From CAYYOS01 sp964473355 (lineage in GTDB: Bacteria > Pseudomonadota > Gammaproteobacteria > Burkholderiales > REEB80), in the NCBI GenBank assembly GCA_964473355.1, contig CAYYOS010000008.1, forward strand, positions 1 through 32,541: a stretch of 32,541 nt of DNA, in the 5' to 3' direction. The first letter of the stretch is position 1. Every line of letters starts with the position of its first letter. Of the stretch, positions 1-8,645 are shown one piece after another. The notes under the pieces are model-generated. The model was not told the origin of the DNA. It worked only from the letters and a program-made list of their open reading frames with translations, and did no database searches. The position numbers and the translations under genes are program-made.

Positions 1-8
1 CGCAAATA

Positions 9-2816
9 ATGACAGCTCGTATCGGAAATTCCTACTTATACGGTGGCAATGCAGCATTCATTGAGGATCTCTACGAGCGTTACTTGAGCAATCCAGACGA
101 AGTGGATGGATCCTGGCGCCAGTATTTCGATCATTTGCAATTGGCCGGTCACAGCGCGGTTAGAGATATTGCGCATACGCCGATAAGAAAAGCTTTCACG
201 TTTTCCGGCCCGGAGCCCAGCGTTCACGTGCAGTCCGCTTCACGCGCCGCCATTCAATTGGTGGAGCGGAAGCAAGCCGCGGTATTGCAGCTAATCAATG
301 CCTATCGATTTTTGGGGGTGCACGCCGCCCAACTCGACCCATTAGCACGCTCGGAGCGATCGCATCCGCCGGAATTAGACCCCGATTATTTCGGTTTGGC
401 GGACACCGATATGGAGATGGTTTTTAACACTGGTTCATTGGTTGGGCCCGCGCAGGCGACCTTGCGTGAAATATTAAACACGGTGCGCAAAACTTATTGC
501 GGCACCATCGGTGCGGAGTATATGTATCTCACCCAGACCGACCAAAAACGTTGGATCCAAGCACGCTTGGAGGGAAGTCTTAGTCAGGGCCATTTCTCGA
601 CGGATCGTCAACGCAAAATAATGGAGCAAATCAGCGCCGCGGAAACCTTAGAAAAATATCTACATACACGCTATGTTGGCCAAAAACGATTTTCCTTAGA
701 GGGTGCGGAAAGCTTTATTCCGCTAATCTACCAACTTGTGCAGCATGCCGGTACCTATGATATTGAAGAGTTGGTCATGGGTATGGCGCATCGTGGCCGG
801 TTGAACGTGCTGATTAACATCTTGGGTAAAACGCCTGACGAGCTTTTCCTGGCAACGCCCAGTGAAAAAACACCGCTGTCTGGCGATGTTAAATACCACT
901 TAGGGTTTTCATCCGATATCGCGACAGCAAAAGCCCCCATCCATGTCGTACTGGCGTTTAATCCTTCTCACCTGGAAGTCGTGAATCCCGTAGTAGAAGG
1001 ATCGGTGCGGGCCAGGCAACAACGCCGCCGGGATAAGCAGGGCAAATTGGTGTTACCCGTTCAAGTGCATGGGGACGCCGCTTTTGCGGGCCAAGGGGTA
1101 GTGATGGAAACCTTGGCAATGTCACAAACTCGGGGGTTTGGTACCGGCGGCACCGTGCATGTTGTGATCAACAATCAGATCGGATTTACCACTTCGGATC
1201 CGCGCGACACTCGCTCCTCTTTGTATTGCACCGACGTGGCAAAGTTGGTGGAAGCGCCTATTTTTCATGTCAATGGCGACGATCCCGAAGCCGTGGTGTT
1301 TGTTACCGAGCTGGCGTTAGATTTTCGCATGACCTTTCAAAAAGATGTGGTGATTGATTTGGTGTGCTTTCGCCGCTTGGGCCACAACGAACAAGACGAA
1401 CCCATGGTGACCCAACCGCTGATGTATAAGCGCATCAATCAACACGCCGGGGTGCGGCAGCTTTATGCGGATAAATTGATAGCCCAAGACGTTATGAGCG
1501 CCGATAGCGTGCAGGGGATGGTTCGCGATTACCGTGCGGCGCTAGATGCGGGCGTGTCTTCGGTAGCGCCGGTAGTCAGCAATTTAAAACGTCGACATGC
1601 GATCGATTGGACGCCATTTAAAAACGACGGGGCTTCCGGCGCCGTAAAAACCGGGGTGAGTTTGACAGAAATTAAACGCTACACGTCTACCCTTACCACC
1701 GTTCCGCAAAAATTTAAATTACACCCGCGCGTAGAAAAAATCATTGCCGACCGAAAGTCCATGGGGGAGGGTAAGCTGCCTTTGGACTGGGGTATGGCGG
1801 AAAATTTAGCGTATGCCAGCCTCCTCGACATAGGTTATGGGGTGCGTATCTCCGGTCAAGATTCGGCACGCGGGACTTTTTTCCATCGTCACGGGGTCCT
1901 GCACGATCAAAACCGTGAAAAATGGGACGACGGCGTATATGTGCCACTACAAAACGTCCGAAAAAACCAACCGAATTTCGTGGTGATTGATTCGCTTCTT
2001 TCTGAGGAGGCGGTACTGGGTTTTGAATATGGTTACAGCACCGCAGAGCCAAATGAGCTGGTAGTGTGGGAAGCACAATTTGGCGATTTCGCCAACGGCG
2101 CGCAAGTCATCATCGACCAATTTATAAGCGCCGGCGAAGCTAAATGGGGAAGGATGTGTGGCCTGGTGATGATGTTGCCGCATGGCTACGAGGGCCAAGG
2201 GCCAGAACATTCCTCGGCTCGCCCGGAGCGCTATTTGCAGCTATGTGCAGATAATAATATGCAAGTGTGCGTACCCAGCACACCGGCGCAAATGTTTCAT
2301 CTTTTACGGCGGCAAATGCTGCGCCCGTTCCGCAAGCCGCTGATAATATTCAGCCCAAAAAGCTTGCTACGTCATAAAGAATCTACGTCAGCGCTCAAGG
2401 ACTTAACCGACGGCAAGTTTCAATGCCTCATCGGCGAAACTGCGCTAGTCGAGAATCAGGTTAAGCGTGTGGTTGTCTGTAGCGGTAAAGTATATTTTGA
2501 TTTACTTGCCGCGCGTGATTCACGGGAATTAAATGACATTGCATTGGTGCGGGTCGAGCAGCTCTACCCTTTTCCACGCTCAGAATTAACTGCGGAACTA
2601 ACGCGCTATGCGAATGCACAGGAGTTAGTGTGGGCTCAGGAGGAACCACAAAATCAAGGTGCCTGGTTCCAAAGCCAGCATCACTTACGCGAGTGCATGC
2701 CGGCAACGCTCTCACTGCGTTATGCTGGACGGCCCTTTTCTGCATCCCCTGCCGCAGGGTATCTGTCTATGCATAATGAGCAGTTAAAAACTTTAATTGA
2801 AATGGCACTTGCGTAA
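9..2816 (+). CDS. sucA: 2-oxoglutarate dehydrogenase E1 component
   Basis: Thiamine-diphosphate-dependent E1 subunit of the cytoplasmic 2-oxoglutarate dehydrogenase complex. It decarboxylates 2-oxoglutarate and passes the succinyl group to lipoyl-SucB in the TCA cycle. The 935-residue product matches the usual length of about 930. Visible motifs are the N-terminal segment GNAAFIEDLYERYL (residues 13-26), GMAHRGRLNV (258-267), HGDAAFAGQG from H354, INNQIGFTT from I387, RRLGHNEQDEP around H459, and PHGYEGQGPEHSSARPE around H725, all characteristic of the family. The stop overlaps the sucB start by one base (TAATG), so the two are translationally coupled. Only 8 bases lie upstream, so promoter and ribosome binding site cannot be judged. 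The frame is intact. Confidence 0.98.
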   Translation: MTARIGNSYLYGGNAAFIEDLYERYLSNPDEVDGSWRQYFDHLQLAGHSAVRDIAHTPIRKAFTFSGPEPSVHVQSASRAAIQLVERKQAAVLQLINAYRFLGVHAAQLDPLARSERSHPPELDPDYFGLADTDMEMVFNTGSLVGPAQATLREILNTVRKTYCGTIGAEYMYLTQTDQKRWIQARLEGSLSQGHFSTDRQRKIMEQISAAETLEKYLHTRYVGQKRFSLEGAESFIPLIYQLVQHAGTYDIEELVMGMAHRGRLNVLINILGKTPDELFLATPSEKTPLSGDVKYHLGFSSDIATAKAPIHVVLAFNPSHLEVVNPVVEGSVRARQQRRRDKQGKLVLPVQVHGDAAFAGQGVVMETLAMSQTRGFGTGGTVHVVINNQIGFTTSDPRDTRSSLYCTDVAKLVEAPIFHVNGDDPEAVVFVTELALDFRMTFQKDVVIDLVCFRRLGHNEQDEPMVTQPLMYKRINQHAGVRQLYADKLIAQDVMSADSVQGMVRDYRAALDAGVSSVAPVVSNLKRRHAIDWTPFKNDGASGAVKTGVSLTEIKRYTSTLTTVPQKFKLHPRVEKIIADRKSMGEGKLPLDWGMAENLAYASLLDIGYGVRISGQDSARGTFFHRHGVLHDQNREKWDDGVYVPLQNVRKNQPNFVVIDSLLSEEAVLGFEYGYSTAEPNELVVWEAQFGDFANGAQVIIDQFISAGEAKWGRMCGLVMMLPHGYEGQGPEHSSARPERYLQLCADNNMQVCVPSTPAQMFHLLRRQMLRPFRKPLIIFSPKSLLRHKESTSALKDLTDGKFQCLIGETALVENQVKRVVVCSGKVYFDLLAARDSRELNDIALVRVEQLYPFPRSELTAELTRYANAQELVWAQEEPQNQGAWFQSQHHLRECMPATLSLRYAGRPFSASPAAGYLSMHNEQLKTLIEMALA

Positions 2817-3928
2817 TGTTAATTGAAGTAAAAATCCCCCTGCTGTCTGAGTCCATTTCACAAGCGACCTTGTTGGAGTGGAATAAAAAGGAAGGCGATC
2901 CGGTAGAGCGCGACGAAAACCTTGTTGACGTCGAAACCGATAAAGTAATTTTGGAAACACCCGCGCCGCAAACCGGCACACTAAAGCAAATATTAAAGGC
3001 GGAGGGTGCAAGCGTCGGCAGCGAGGAAGTTATCGCCATTATTGATACCGGGATCGCTACGGTGGGAGAAAAAACGGGTAGCGCAAAAACCCTACCTCCA
3101 GTAGCCGCACCCGCTGCAAAGGCGGCACCCCCCCAGCCCAAGCTGGAAATCAAGCCATCTCAGGCAGCGCAAACTTCCCTGGCGGCACAGCCCGGGGAAT
3201 TTGAATCGCCTTTAGCACTGGCCAAAATATTAGGCGATCGGCCGGAGAAACGCGTGCCCATGACACGACTGCGGGCGAGAATAGCGGAGCGTCTGTTAGA
3301 GGCGCAACATAGCGCGGCCATCCTCACTACCTTCAATGAAGTAAATATGCAAGCCGTTATTGCTTTGCGCAATCAATATAAAGAGAAATTTGAACAAAAG
3401 CATGGGGTGAAACTGGGGTTCATGTCTTTTTTTATTAAAGCTTCGATCGCCGCTTTGCAAAAATACCCGGTTATGAATGCGTCGCTGGACGGTCAAGATA
3501 TCGTCTATCACGGCTACTATGACATCGGCATTGCCGTGAGCAGTCCTCGTGGCTTAGTCGTACCCATCATCCGCAACGCCGATCAACAATCCCTAGCGCA
3601 ACTAGAAAAGCAGTTGTTTGATTTTGGCAATAAGGCAAAAGATGCCAAGCTTTCTATGGAAGACCTAACCGGCGGTACCTTCACTTTATCTAACGGCGGT
3701 GTGTTCGGCTCGATGATGTCCACACCCATTCTAAACCCGCCGCAGGCCGCGATTTTNNNNNNNNNNGAGCGCCCTATCGCGCAGGCCGGTCAGGTGGTTA
3801 TTTGCCCCATGATGTATCTTGCCCTGTCCTATGATCACCGACTCATTGACGGGCGCGACGCGGTGTTATTTTTAGTGGAGATTAAACAAATCTTAGAAGA
3901 ACCGTCTGCCTTGCTTTTGCAAATGTAA
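2816..3928 (+). CDS. sucB: Dihydrolipoyllysine-residue succinyltransferase (E2o), lacking a clear peripheral-subunit-binding domain
   Basis: Core E2 of the 2-oxoglutarate dehydrogenase complex; transfers succinyl from lipoate to CoA. An N-terminal lipoyl domain (residues 1-78) carries the ETDKV motif with lipoyl-lysine K43. An Ala/Pro linker follows (about 80-128). The catalytic domain starts near [10 protein letters not shown] and ends with [11 protein letters not shown], where H341 and D345 form the HxxxDG active site. The product is 370 residues against about 405 in E. coli. The deficit falls where the peripheral-subunit-binding domain should be: only [11 protein letters not shown] remains before RPEKRVP, with no GTGxGGR loop. 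A run of 10 N interrupts the gene inside the usual ILGMH region, but the frame is kept. No lpd gene follows; sucC is next. Confidence 0.96.
   Translation: MLIEVKIPLLSESISQATLLEWNKKEGDPVERDENLVDVETDKVILETPAPQTGTLKQILKAEGASVGSEEVIAIIDTGIATVGEKTGSAKTLPPVAAPAAKAAPPQPKLEIKPSQAAQTSLAAQPGEFESPLALAKILGDRPEKRVPMTRLRARIAERLLEAQHSAAILTTFNEVNMQAVIALRNQYKEKFEQKHGVKLGFMSFFIKASIAALQKYPVMNASLDGQDIVYHGYYDIGIAVSSPRGLVVPIIRNADQQSLAQLEKQLFDFGNKAKDAKLSMEDLTGGTFTLSNGGVFGSMMSTPILNPPQAAIXXXXERPIAQAGQVVICPMMYLALSYDHRLIDGRDAVLFLVEIKQILEEPSALLLQM
3757..3766. other. Assembly gap (10 N) inside sucB
   Basis: Ten N bases interrupt sucB between the codons for NPPQAAI(L/F) and ERPIAQAG. In the E2 family this stretch normally reads about ILGMHxIxERP, seven residues between I and E. 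The printed gap allows four, so the real gap is probably about 19 bases and 10 is a placeholder. The difference of 9 keeps the frame, so the gene is probably intact. Confidence 0.95.
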
Positions 3929-3961
3929 AAGGCAATCGTCCAATTACTCATATCGCCCGCT

Positions 3962-5125
3962 ATGAACCTCCACGAATACCAAGCTAAAGCACTGTTGTCG
4001 GAATACAAAGTAGCCGTGCCGGCTGGCGACATGGTTCGCAGCCCTGAGGCAGCGGGGCTGGCAGTCGAGAAGCTGACGGGGCCGCGATGGATAGTAAAAG
4101 CGCAAGTACACGCCGGCGGGCGGGGTAAGGCTGGCGGCATCCGCGTGGTTGCGAGTGTGGCCGAAGCCCGCAATGCCGCTGCAGCGCTCCTCAGTCAGAC
4201 GCTCACTACCTACCAAACCGGGGATCAGGGCCTGCCCGTGAGCGCCGTGCTTATTGAAGCGGCGACGGAGATTGCCCGTGAGCTGTATTTAAGTATGGTC
4301 ATAGATCGCGCTAGCAATAGTTTGGTATTGATGGCGTCCAGCGAAGGAGGGGTGGAAATTGAGGAAACCGCAAAATTACATCCCGCAAAAATCTTGCGCA
4401 TTGCCGTGGACGGCACGGTGGGGCTATTACCTTTTCAGGCACGAGAAGTAGGGTTTGCGTTGAATCTAACCCTGGGACAAATTTCTGATTTAACAAGTTT
4501 GCTGCAATCCCTGGCGCGCCTTTTTATTGAAAAAGATTTATCTTTGATCGAAATCAATCCATTAGTAATCACTGCCGCAGGAAAGCTTGTTTGCCTGGAC
4601 GCAAAAATCAGCGTTGACGACAACGCGCTTTTTCGCCAACCGGCACTTGCAGGGATGCGTGATATCTCACAAGAAAATCCTAAGGAGATGCGGGCACGAG
4701 ACTATGACTTAAATTACATTGCCCTTGATGGCAACATTGGTTGCATGGTCAATGGCGCGGGCCTCGCTATGGCAACCATGGATATGATTCAACTCTATGG
4801 CGCCATGCCTGCCAATTTTTTAGATGTTGGGGGCGGTACGACGCCGGAGCGTGTCACCGAAGCATTTAAGCTACTGGTCGCTGACGAGCACGTCGCGGCG
4901 ATTCTGGTGAATATTTTTGGCGGTATCGTGCGCTGTGATTTAATTGCTGAAGGGATCATCTCGGCCGTGCGTCAGGTAGGGGTGAGCGTTCCGGTGGTTG
5001 TCCGCTTAGAGGGCAACAGCGCTGAGTTAGGCTTGAGCCTCTTAAAAGATAGCGGCCTGCACATTACGACGGCCATTGATTTGGCAGACGCTGCGCAGAA
5101 AGTGGTGGCTGCGGTCAAGGTATGA
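3962..5125 (+). CDS. sucC: Succinyl-CoA synthetase (ADP-forming) beta subunit
   Basis: ATP-grasp beta subunit of succinate-CoA ligase, which makes ATP or GTP while converting succinyl-CoA to succinate. At 387 residues it equals the E. coli length (388). It begins [12 protein letters not shown], typical of the family. The nucleotide-binding segment [15 protein letters not shown] has K46. The C-terminal ligase domain shows [20 protein letters not shown] and [11 protein letters not shown]. It lies 33 bases after sucB without a strong Shine-Dalgarno match, and its last bases overlap the sucD start as ATGA. It supplies the second TCA step of this operon. Confidence 0.98.
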   Translation: MNLHEYQAKALLSEYKVAVPAGDMVRSPEAAGLAVEKLTGPRWIVKAQVHAGGRGKAGGIRVVASVAEARNAAAALLSQTLTTYQTGDQGLPVSAVLIEAATEIARELYLSMVIDRASNSLVLMASSEGGVEIEETAKLHPAKILRIAVDGTVGLLPFQAREVGFALNLTLGQISDLTSLLQSLARLFIEKDLSLIEINPLVITAAGKLVCLDAKISVDDNALFRQPALAGMRDISQENPKEMRARDYDLNYIALDGNIGCMVNGAGLAMATMDMIQLYGAMPANFLDVGGGTTPERVTEAFKLLVADEHVAAILVNIFGGIVRCDLIAEGIISAVRQVGVSVPVVVRLEGNSAELGLSLLKDSGLHITTAIDLADAAQKVVAAVKV

Positions 5126-5994
5126 GCATACTGATCGACAATAACACCCGGGTGATTTGCCAAGGCTTTACCGGAAAACAAGGCACCTTTCATAGCGAAC
5201 AAGCCTTGGCCTATGGGACGAAGTTGGTGGGGGGTGTGACGCCGGGTAAGGGCGGGCAAACGCATTTGGGTCTGCCGGTGTTTAATACGGTACGCGATGC
5301 AGTAGCCAGCACGCGAGCGACCGCTAGTGTCATTTATGTTCCTGCCCCTTATTGTAAGGATTCGATTATAGAGGCGGCGGACGCCGGCATAGAATTGATT
5401 GTTTGCATTACCGAAGGTATACCCACGCTAGATATGCTCCAAGTTAAAAATTATCTAAAGCGGCGCGCCGTGCGCTTAATCGGCCCCAATTGCCCGGGTA
5501 TTATTACCCCCGGGGAGTGTAAAATCGGCATTATGCCCGGCTACATTCATCAGGCAGGGCGCGTCGGAATTATTTCCCGATCCGGCACGCTTACCTATGA
5601 AGCGGTGTTTCAAACTACGCAAACCGGCCTGGGACAGAGTACTTGCATTGGCATAGGGGGCGATCCCATCATAGGGATGAGCTTTGTTGATGCCTTAATG
5701 TTATTCGCCAGCGATACGCAAACTGACTTGGTATTGATGATAGGCGAAATCGGTGGGAGCTTAGAAGAAGAAGCCGCTGAATTTATTGCTGCGGGTTATC
5801 CTAAGCCCGTTATCGCTTATATTGCCGGCGTGACTGCGCCTAAAGGTAAACGCATGGGTCACGCGGGGGCTATTATTGCGGGTGGCCGCGGTACGGCCGC
5901 CGAAAAATATGCGGCCTTAAGTGCCGCGGGGGTGACGACTGTTGCCTCACCCGCTGATTTAGGAAAGTCAGCACTGGCCATTTTGTCTGCTTAA
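5122..5994 (+). CDS. sucD: Succinyl-CoA synthetase alpha subunit
   Basis: Alpha subunit of succinate-CoA ligase; binds CoA and carries the phosphohistidine. The 290 residues match the family length. It starts [21 protein letters not shown] with the CoA-binding Rossmann fold. [20 protein letters not shown] and SRSGTLTYE are diagnostic. The active-site histidine is H247 in KRMGHAGAI. The start overlaps sucC by ATGA and the stop overlaps a following ATG, so the operon continues into the metallo-hydrolase gene. Equal expression with sucC is expected from the coupling. Confidence 0.98.
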   Translation: MSILIDNNTRVICQGFTGKQGTFHSEQALAYGTKLVGGVTPGKGGQTHLGLPVFNTVRDAVASTRATASVIYVPAPYCKDSIIEAADAGIELIVCITEGIPTLDMLQVKNYLKRRAVRLIGPNCPGIITPGECKIGIMPGYIHQAGRVGIISRSGTLTYEAVFQTTQTGLGQSTCIGIGGDPIIGMSFVDALMLFASDTQTDLVLMIGEIGGSLEEEAAEFIAAGYPKPVIAYIAGVTAPKGKRMGHAGAIIAGGRGTAAEKYAALSAAGVTTVASPADLGKSALAILSA

Positions 5995-6008
5995 TGAAAG
6001 GAAACCTC

Positions 6009-6935
6009 ATGAAAAAATCATTTTTATTAGCGCTGCTATTGGTTTTTAGTGCCGGAATTCAAGCCGCTCAGAAATTTGCCGAACCCAAGGTGGTAAAAAT
6101 TAATCCACGTGTTTACGCGCTATTAGGCCCAGTAGGATTGCCGGATAAAAATAACCAGGGTTATATGGTTAATAGTGCGGTGATTCTCGGCGAAAAAGGC
6201 ATCATTTTAGTCGATACGGGGTCCACTGATTTGGTGGGCGCCCACATAAAAAGCGCAGTGGCAAAAATCAGCCCCAAACCTGTCACGCACATTATTAATA
6301 CGCATCATCATGGTGATCATCACTTAGGCAATGTAGCGTTTCCCGGCGCGGAAATTATCAGTTCCGAGCAATGCAAACAGCTGGTAGAAAAGACCGGCCA
6401 GGAATGGGTTGTGATGATGGAAAACATGATAGGCGGAAAATTCCCGAATACTAAACCCATGCCGGCCACCGTTACGTTTAAAGAAGATTCGCTAAACGAG
6501 AAAACGTACGACGGCGTAAAGATAACGCTCTGGGTACCCAAAGGATCCCATACACCCGGGGACACGTTAGTCTACTTGCCCGACGATAAAGTACTGATCG
6601 GCGGAGATGTCATTGTGCATCACACCCCGCCCAATCTACGCGATGGGCATGCTAGAAATTGGATCGAGACCCTAAAAAAGGCGCAGCAATTTGACGCCAA
6701 CACTATCATCCCAGGACATGGCCCGCTTATGAAAAAAGCGGATGTAGCTCGACTTCACGATATGTTAGCCAAGTTCTATGCTCAGGTTGAAGCGGGATAT
6801 AAAAAGGGGTTAAGCGACAGTGAAATTAGAAAAACGCTAGATTTAAGCGAGTGGAAAAAACTTGGAAGATTTGAGGAAGTGATGGGTGGCAACATCAGCC
6901 GTGCTTACTTAGAGGCTGAAGCGGCGAATTTTTAA
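6009..6935 (+). CDS. Exported metallo-beta-lactamase-fold hydrolase
   Basis: A zinc-type MBL-fold hydrolase of unknown substrate, probably periplasmic. I chose the ATG at 6009 because AAAGGA lies 7-8 bases before it and the protein then begins MKKSFLLALLLVFSAG, a signal peptide likely cut after IQAA (about residue 20). An upstream ATG at 5994 overlaps the sucD stop and would add five residues (MKGNL). The complete metal set is visible: H99, H101, D103 and H104 in THHHGDHH, then H181 (GSHTPGD), D200 (GGDV) and H237 (PGHGPL). Length is 308 residues. It sits in the suc operon with no gap and its 3' end overlaps the convergent diiron gene by four bases. It resembles the broad class that includes zinc hydrolases of quinoprotein systems and glyoxalase-II-like enzymes; I cannot assign a substrate. 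Confidence 0.9.
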   Translation: MKKSFLLALLLVFSAGIQAAQKFAEPKVVKINPRVYALLGPVGLPDKNNQGYMVNSAVILGEKGIILVDTGSTDLVGAHIKSAVAKISPKPVTHIINTHHHGDHHLGNVAFPGAEIISSEQCKQLVEKTGQEWVVMMENMIGGKFPNTKPMPATVTFKEDSLNEKTYDGVKITLWVPKGSHTPGDTLVYLPDDKVLIGGDVIVHHTPPNLRDGHARNWIETLKKAQQFDANTIIPGHGPLMKKADVARLHDMLAKFYAQVEAGYKKGLSDSEIRKTLDLSEWKKLGRFEEVMGGNISRAYLEAEAANF

Positions 6936-7807
6936 TATCTAGGCTTAACCCCGGGGTTTATATTTATACCACGCTCCGCGAGAAAGCGAAGCGTGGGCCC
7001 CACGCATTCCAAAACAAAAGCATGGCGTGAAGGATTGCGTGCCAGCTCCCGCCAATTGTATTCGGTAGGTAACCCGGCGAGATCATAAATTTGTTTGTGT
7101 GGGTAGTAAAAGGTTTCAAGAAACTGCGCCATCAAGTGCTTCATCAACACCGTAAGAAATTGCTTGTGTATTTTTCCCACCGATTTAAAGGCGGTTTCCA
7201 GTGCGCTTCTGGTGTGGGCGATGTGGCGCGCCTCATCGATAATATGCAAAGTACACATTTGCTTAATCAGGGTGTTTACCGCGCCACCCGGGCTTAAACG
7301 CACGTGCCTGTTGTACCTATCGGGGACTTCCTCACCTATTAACACCGCTAGCCAAAAGATTACGGAGTTGTTGGGGGCGTGTCGACCTAAAAAATCTGCA
7401 AGTCGCGGACGCTTTACGGCCAAGGGCGGCAGGGGCAAACCACTTTTCTCCATTAATTTTAAAAACATCAAGCTATGCCCGGCTTCTTCGCGGATCTCAT
7501 GCAGGCTATAAGTGTAAGCGGCCTCGTTGCTGATATTTATTAGATCCTTACTCACTCGCTGCAGAAAAATGCCTTCCAGCCACATGCCAGCTTGGAGGAA
7601 GTGGATAAACTCATATTGAGAAAGCCGCTTACGCGTGGTCACGGAGAGGGTTTCAAATTCGGGCACGCCGTGTAGCGATAGCGCGGACTCGGGTAACCAA
7701 AAATCCTCGAGACTTAACTCCGACCAATTTAGCTTAGTTAAAGGGTCATGATAAGGCACGCTATTGGTGCTTAATTGATGTAATAGCGAGGTTTCGACGG
7801 GCGACAA
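6932..7807 (-). CDS. AurF-type diiron oxygenase-like protein
   Basis: A helical ferritin-like protein of 291 residues resembling the p-aminobenzoate N-oxygenase (AurF) family. The likely diiron ligands are E78 (WLEG), E108 and H111 (EEAGH), E159 or E160 (IGEEVPDRYNR), and H188, E192 and H195 in LHIIDEARH. The H-x3-E-x2-H spacing is that of AurF. The start is TTG at 7805-7807, preceded by a GAGAG-like ribosome binding site; no ATG lies nearby in frame. Known AurF relatives oxidise aryl amines, but many chromosomal homologues have no known substrate and no biosynthetic neighbours are seen here. It converges on the MBL gene and diverges from the tRNA-Ser gene. Confidence 0.82.
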   Translation of the reverse strand: MSPVETSLLHQLSTNSVPYHDPLTKLNWSELSLEDFWLPESALSLHGVPEFETLSVTTRKRLSQYEFIHFLQAGMWLEGIFLQRVSKDLINISNEAAYTYSLHEIREEAGHSLMFLKLMEKSGLPLPPLAVKRPRLADFLGRHAPNNSVIFWLAVLIGEEVPDRYNRHVRLSPGGAVNTLIKQMCTLHIIDEARHIAHTRSALETAFKSVGKIHKQFLTVLMKHLMAQFLETFYYPHKQIYDLAGLPTEYNWRELARNPSRHAFVLECVGPTLRFLAERGININPGVKPRY

Positions 7808-7877
7808 AATCTAGCTCTCAATAACTGGGGGGAGAAACAATTTTACCACGAGATAAAGTTTGCGAGTTGGGCTTGTA

Positions 7878-7906
7878 TTGCGCCTCGGCCCATTCTGGTT
7901 TATGCT
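7878..7906 (+). promoter_or_regulatory. Probable promoter of tRNA-Ser
   Basis: A -35-like TTGCGC (7878-7883) and a -10-like TATGCT (7901-7906) are separated by exactly 17 bases. Between the -10 and the expected start is a GC-only run GGCCGCC (7907-7913), the kind of discriminator known from stringently controlled stable-RNA promoters. The tRNA begins at 7921. The -35 matches consensus at only three positions. Confidence 0.5.
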
Positions 7907-7920
7907 GGCCGCCTTCCAAG

Positions 7921-8011
7921 GGAGAGGTGGATGAGCGGTTTAAGTCGCACGCCTGGAAAGCGTGTTTAGGATAATATCCTAACGCGGGTTCGAATCCCGC
8001 CCTCTCCGCCA
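7921..8011 (+). tRNA. tRNA-Ser (anticodon GGA)
   Basis: A class II tRNA of 91 bases including an encoded CCA. The acceptor stem GGAGAGG (7921-7927) pairs with CCTCTCC (8001-8007), followed by G and CCA. The anticodon stem CACGC/GCGTG (7948-7952, 7960-7964) encloses the loop CTGGAAA with anticodon GGA at 7955-7957. A long variable arm TTAGGAT/ATCCTAA and the T arm GCGGG-TTCGAAT-CCCGC complete the fold. It reads serine codons UCC and UCU. It lies alone, between the divergent diiron gene and a DUF2721 gene. Confidence 0.98.
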
Positions 8012-8098
8012 GCAGCTTAAGCTTTCGTTCCAGATGAGGTATAGTGGAACGACTGACTCCTAATTTAAACATCGCTATGTGGTTCTTGCGAGGTTAAT

Positions 8099-8542
8099 TT
8101 GCAATTTAATTCCCACATCACGGATATTGCCCAAGTCATTCAACTTGCCGTCGCGCCGGTTTTTTTGCTCTCCGGCGTGGGTATTACCCTAACGGTATTA
8201 ACCAACCGCTTAAGCCGTATTATTGATCGGGCGCGCACGCTAGAAGAGCGTCTCCTAACGGTGGCTATGGATAACAAAGAAGATTTACTTGCCCAGCTCT
8301 CGATACTCTCGCGGCGGGCGCGCTTAATTAATTTCGCCATTACTTTGAGCACAATCTCCGGTTTATTAGTATGCCTAGTCATCGCCAGCTTATTTACGGC
8401 GGACTTTCTACGCTATAATTTATCCGCCGCGATTGCGTTGCTTTTTATCGTCGCCATGTTAGCTTTCGCGATAGCGTTTATGACCTTTCTGCGTGAGATA
8501 TTTATGGCCACCGCCAGTCTTCGAATTGGCCCATACAAGTAA
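8099..8542 (+). CDS. DUF2721 family integral membrane protein
   Basis: A 147-residue membrane protein of unknown function. The N-terminal stretch IAQVIQLAVAPVFLLSGVG and the following TNRLSRIIDRARTLEE are typical of DUF2721. Three hydrophobic segments are visible (about residues 12-33, 76-100 and 106-130), with a charged cytosolic-looking loop RIIDRARTLEERL between the first two. The start is TTG at 8099, chosen because GAGG (8090-8093) lies five bases before it; no earlier start fits. It may be co-transcribed with the tRNA upstream, 87 bases away, since no clear terminator separates them. Confidence 0.85.
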   Translation: MQFNSHITDIAQVIQLAVAPVFLLSGVGITLTVLTNRLSRIIDRARTLEERLLTVAMDNKEDLLAQLSILSRRARLINFAITLSTISGLLVCLVIASLFTADFLRYNLSAAIALLFIVAMLAFAIAFMTFLREIFMATASLRIGPYK

Positions 8543-8590
8543 AACAACCCCACCAAATTTGCAATATCTCGTTACAAAATCGCCGGTCGC

Positions 8591-8640
8591 ATGAAATACT
8601 TTAGGCCTCGCTCCTTGCTAGTATTTCATCACGGAGCGAG
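8591..8640 (+). other. Interlocking inverted repeats (potential pseudoknot or switch)
   Basis: Two perfect inverted repeats interleave in the 324-base stretch between the DUF2721 and EF-hand genes. ATGAAATACT (8591-8600) pairs with AGTATTTCAT (8620-8629). CTCGCTCC (8607-8614) pairs with GGAGCGAG (8633-8640). The crossing order allows an H-type pseudoknot or two mutually exclusive hairpins. A second CTCGCTCC at 8679-8686 could also pair with GGAGCGAG. The pairing is seen directly; function is inference. Confidence 0.55.
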
Positions 8641-8645
8641 CTCAA

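Noticed and set aside
1741..2745. Several minus-strand ORFs within sucA
   Set aside because: They are shadows of a highly conserved plus-strand coding region, and their products are low-complexity or unlike known proteins.
3740..3780. Considered sucB to be frameshifted or a pseudogene because of the gap
   Set aside because: The frame matches conserved E2 sequence on both sides and the catalytic HxxxDG is intact.
7818..8072. Minus-strand ORF of 84 codons across the tRNA-Ser gene
   Set aside because: It runs antisense through the whole tRNA, and its composition is explained by that tRNA.
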